A stretch of DNA of 64,000 nucleotides from Oreohelix idahoensis (lineage: Eukaryota > Mollusca > Gastropoda > Stylommatophora > Oreohelicidae), in assembly GCA_024509875.1 (NCBI GenBank), contig JAMPIV010018979.1, forward strand, positions 434,001 to 498,000. Reading direction: 5' to 3'. Positions 60,301 to 64,000 of this stretch are shown here, piece by piece. Each line of letters begins with the position of its first letter. Position 1 is the stretch's first letter. The notes under the pieces were generated by a model, which saw nothing but the letters and a program-made list of their open reading frames with translations, had not been told where the DNA came from and did not search any database. The position numbers and the translations under genes were made by a program.

Positions 60301-61319
60301 AAAGTGCAGTATACAAATTAATATTAACCGGATAGTTTTAGTGCGACAGGTAAGTTAAAACTACTCAAACTAATAAATCAACAAACAGAAAACAAATGTA
60401 TTTGAGGCGATTGCAATTGCAATAGAGAAGATGAAACACGAAAATGATACAGTAAATCAACGTCTGCAACCTCCTCAAATGCAACAGGCTAAAGAGAGAT
60501 GCACTAATGAATATGGAAGAGCTATACATTATTTACATCACAAACATTAAGATACTTTACAACACAATCACGCCTAGTACCAACACAAGAAAAACAACGA
60601 AATAATATACGGTATAGAATAAAAAACACTATATACCCATATTATAACCATTGGCGGATCGAAGGAGGTGCAGACGGGGCAATCGCCCCTCCCTTAGGAC
60701 TTTAAAAACCTTTATTTCATATCAACGGCTCCATTACTTTCCCCCACTTGGGACTTAAATGTAAGTAGTACACGTTAGGTCGGACGACGGACGAATTAAA
60801 ACATGTCTGGTCATGGACAATGGCATGTACCCTAAAGGTTACGAACGTAGTCTGCAAGTAATTCTACGTGGCGGGACAATATGCTTAAATATAGAGCGGG
60901 GGAAATGCGGGTTGGGGGGAGGAGGGGGGAAGAGGGGGTCCATATCATTCTGATGCATCAGCCTTCCCTTGTACAATCCCTAGATCTGCCAGTGATTGTA
61001 ACCCACATGAGGTTGGATAGATATTACACGCACACAAAGCCGGCCTTAGAGCCGGCCTTCACCCACACTTTTAGTAGCAAATGTTGATTAAACTGTACAT
61101 ACAAATTATGAAAGATACGTCAATAAATTTGCAGATCAATTTTAAAAAGTTATTACTTATTTTTTTAATATTAAAAACATTGTTAAAAACCAGTGGCGTA
61201 CTAAGGGGGTGCGAAAGGGCAGACCGCCCCGGGTGACAGCCAATAGAGGAGTGTCATCGGGATACTTTTATGATATTAGTTACTGTTTAAAATATACTTG
61301 CAAGTGTGATTCTTGTCAG
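60301..61319. other. Anonymous DNA with possible transposon ends
   Basis: ATTGGCGGATCGAAGGAGG near 60651 and CAGTGGCGTACTAAGGGGGT near 61190 resemble termini of cut-and-paste elements, in the same orientation and without partners. No gene. Confidence 0.4.
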
Positions 61320-62213
61320 AAGGGGGTGCCAAAAGTAGAATCTGCCCCGAGTGCTGAAGGTAGAATCTTCCCCGGGGGCCAAAGGTAGAATCTATCCCCG
61401 GTGCCAAAAGTAGAATCTGTCCCGGGTGCCAAAGGTAGAATCTGTCCCGGGTGCCAAAGGTAGAATCTGCCCCGGGTGCCAAAAGTAGAATCTGCCCCGA
61501 GTGCTGAATGTAGAATATTCCCCGGGGGCCGAAGGTAGAATCTGTCCCCGGTGCCAAAGGTAGAATCTGTCCCCGGTGCCAAAGGTAGAATCTGTCCCCG
61601 GTGCCAAAGGTAGAATCTGTCCCGGGTGCCAAAGGTAGAATCTGTCCCCGGTGCCAAAGGTAGAATCTGTCCCGGGTGCCAAAGGTAGAATTTGCCCCGG
61701 GTGCCAAATGTAGAATCTGTGCCGGGTGCCAAAGGTAGAATCTGCCCCGGGTGCCAAAGGTCGAATCTGTCCCGGGTACCAAAGGTAGAATCTGTCCTGG
61801 GTGCCAAAGGTAGAATCTTCCCCGGGTGCCAAAGGTCGAATCTGTCCTGGGTGCCAAAGGTAGAATCTGTCCCGGGTGACAAAGGTAGAATCTGTCCCGG
61901 GTGACAAAGGTAGAATCTTCCCCGGGTACCAAAGGTAGAAACTGTCCCGGGTGCCAAAGGTAGAATCTTCCCCGGGTGCCAAAGGTAGAATCTGCCCCGG
62001 GTGCCAAAGGTAGAATCTGTCCCGGGTGCCAAAGGTAGAATCTGCCCTGGGTGCCAAAGATTGAATCTGTCCCGAGTGCCAAAGGTAGAATCTTCCCCGG
62101 GTGCCAAACGTAAAATCTGCTCCGGGTGCTAAACTTAAATTCTGCCCCGGGTGCTAAACTTAAATTCTGCCCCGGGTGCCAAAGGTAGAATCTGCCCCGG
62201 GTGCCAAATACTT
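61320..62213. repeat. 25-bp minisatellite, about 36 units
   Basis: Unit CCCGGGTGCCAAAGGTAGAATCTGT with variants (CTGCC, CTTCC, TGACA). 25 mod 3 is 1, so all three minus-strand frames stay open for over 200 codons, with a LWHPGQILPLAPG-like text. They are not genes. Confidence 0.95.
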
Positions 62214-62984
62214 TAAGTATGCCTCTGTTAAAAACTGAAAATACAATGTTAAAAATGTCACTTTGGTTTTAGTATTCTCTTGAAATGATTTACATCGCGT
62301 GCTTTAGCCTCGGCGAATCAGGTCCGGCTTATGCATGACAAAATACTTTTTTTTTTCTTGCTCACTTTTGCGCTCTTTAGCCCTTAGCGCATAGAGTGGT
62401 CACCTCGGTCGCCCCACCATTAAGGCAGGCCCTACATGCACATTATAAACACAATCCTTGTGGATGGACCAAAATCCACCAGATAACACAAAAAGCTTTG
62501 TTTCCGATTCCAAAATAAACTTCCAATGGAAGTCCGGGTACTATACTACTAATGAGACTCCGAGCTTTTGAGTTTTATTAGCGGTTTTAGTATAATGTGA
62601 CGTGCGCGTATTAAAGACAAATAAATGGTTATATGGTGTTCATTGCAGACTCAACTCCGATTTGAAGAGATTACGTTGTATTAATCTGCTAAAGTTTATC
62701 ATTTCTGCTCGTCAAAATTGGCAAACGATCTTTCATATTTAAACTATTACTGATGTTGCGTCAGTTTGTTTGTGACTAGAAGAGGGTATAATATAAACTC
62801 ATTAATATTTCAACTATTTCAGGTGATATTACACAGATTCTTCATTTCAACCTTTTATATTTTTATCTGAGAACCAGACAAGTGCAAGTGGGATATGATA
62901 TAAGAAAAAGACACTGGCGATAAATAAGACCACGCATTGAGAAAATATGTTTATAGCACTACAAGACAGACCCTGTTGTGATAT
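62214..62984. other. Anonymous DNA, nothing recognised
   Basis: No ORF, no repeat and no RNA signature that I can support. Confidence 0.5.
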
Positions 62985-63181
62985 CCCCGTGGTAAGAGAG
63001 GAAGACGGAGGCCGAAGAACACACACAGAAGAGAACTGACGACAGAGAAGAAAGAGATGAGGAATTTGTGGAAAGACCTTGAGCTGATGGCACGTGACAG
63101 GAAGGTTTGATGAAAGTTTATTGACGACCTCTGCTCCTTGGAGAGCTAGATGTTGGTGATCATGATGATGATGATGATGTT
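62985..63181 (+). mobile_element. LINE 3' end with (ATG)n tail
   Basis: A degraded C-terminal LINE reading (LWKDLELMARDRKV, then an F.DDLCS block) is followed by GATGATGATGATGATG at 63163-63180. This is the arrangement of a short-tailed LINE 3' end. It is a different family from the AAG-tailed one at 33739. Confidence 0.55.
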
Positions 63182-63751
63182 TTTATGATATTACAATTCT
63201 GATAAAATTTTTCTTCTTCTTCGTATACTTTCAGGTATCAACTTGAATGTGTTTAAAGAAAGCAGTGGCCAGACTCAGGGTTGTTGGTATCTCCATAGAA
63301 TTTGCCCAGGAGTGATACTTGTGACCTCCGTATGTGCTTTCTATTTTGGGCAATTTTGCAGCAGATGTACAGCAGCAATTTTATCGGTGTCACAGTTATA
63401 TTCGTCAGTAGCTCTTATCTTTAGCTTGTTGAATAGATGTTATCCCACTGTATTATGGTCTGTGCGGAGCCTGAAGATATACTACTTGTTCACGTCTTTT
63501 GAGCTGGTAGCATGTATCATTTTTCTGTCGGCCTGAATACTCTGCTTCCCACTTGTTCCTGTTTCTGCGCCTGATAAAACACTTGGGCTCTTCATAAGTG
63601 ATAGTTCTGATATAGTTTCATAATTTTTCCGCATTGTTACACGTCAGCTCTCTATGAAGCCATAGCCTTCAACAGATTCAGGCCAAATCTTCTTCTCTTG
63701 TGCCCTCTGTTTAAGCCTTTCAGTGTCTTCATTATCCCCTTTCATGTCTAT
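63182..63751. other. Anonymous DNA
   Basis: The 97-codon frame at 63243-63536 has no recognisable domain. A pyrimidine-rich tract ending in CAG at about 63234 would suit a splice acceptor, but nothing else supports an exon. Confidence 0.4.
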
Positions 63752-64000
63752 CTCAAATCCCTTCACACTGTATTTCTTAAGCTTGCTTTAATGTCACTTA
63801 CGTTGGAGATTCCAGAATTGTCTTTCTCAAACCCCTTCTCCCTGTGTATTTTTAGGCCTACTTTAATTTCTCTTACATTGGAGATTTCAGAACTGTCGTC
63901 TCAAATTCCCTTTTCCTTGTGTTTTTTAGGCCTACTTTAGTTTCTCTTACGCTGGATATTCCAAAATTGTCGTCTAAAATCCCCTCTCCGTATGTTTTTG
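63752..64000. repeat. 74-bp tandem repeat running out of the window
   Basis: Units start at 63752, 63826, 63900 and 63974 with CTCAAA or CTAAAA. Shared cores are TTAGGCCTACTTTA and GGAGATTCCAGAATTGTC. A more decayed unit may precede 63752. Confidence 0.9.

Noticed and set aside
61276..62107. Three long minus-strand ORFs (up to 268 codons) with repeated LWHPGQILPLAPG text
   Set aside because: They are translations of the 25-bp minisatellite in three phases; no start context and no non-repeat domain.
63226..63540. A host exon after a splice-acceptor-like tract
   Set aside because: The frame has no domain, no donor site was evident, and the region is next to a LINE end.

Overview
The window is animal nuclear DNA, most likely from a marine invertebrate. 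The evidence is Ty3/gypsy-type LTR retrotransposons, CR1-like and RTE-like LINEs, a Tc1-like transposon, a tRNA-derived SINE, long microsatellites and several minisatellites. I see no convincing host gene. A mollusc-like genome would fit, but the sequence alone does not fix the species. The reading frames with recognisable protein domains belong to mobile elements.

Layout. 1-17,604 is a tandem duplication of about 11 kb built on one LTR retrotransposon and its 3' flank. Copy A enters from the left edge (RT-RNase H 1-1119, LTR 1952-3492, flank with a Tc1 relic and a CR1-like fragment to 6445). Copy B follows (broken LTR 6444-6899, leader, gag-pol 8157-12952, LTR 13786-15326, same flank to about 17,601). 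17,605-22,941 is repeat-poor AT-rich DNA plus a (TA)n/poly-C tract. 22,942-39,900 is a three-layer nest. Element D (minus strand, TSD CCCAT) was hit inside gag by element E (minus strand, TSD GTAAC, 26,097-33,602) and by an RTE-like LINE (33,739-37,055, 13-bp TSD). 39,901-46,737 is mostly anonymous DNA with LINE 3' ends. 46,743 to about 56,767 is element C, young and nearly intact (TSD ACCTC). 56,575-64,000 is a minisatellite-rich block with one SINE.

The main biological point is that C, and the decayed B, carry pol in the order protease-integrase-RT-RNase H. This is a Ty1/copia-like order with unmistakable Ty3/gypsy proteins, the arrangement known from the Gmr1-like group. A/B, C, D and E share primer-site and polypurine signatures and a leader motif, so they form one lineage. 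The lineage has a coiled-coil Gag start and a C-x2-C...C-x-H motif in place of a standard CCHC knuckle. E is a derivative that keeps a Gag-like ORF pair with a different coiled-coil N-terminus but has no pol.

Relative ages judged by eye from LTR mismatches: D oldest (about 2.5%), then A/B and E (about 1%), then C (one substitution seen outside its scrambled end). The A/B tandem duplication is younger than the A/B insertion. All percentages are manual estimates.
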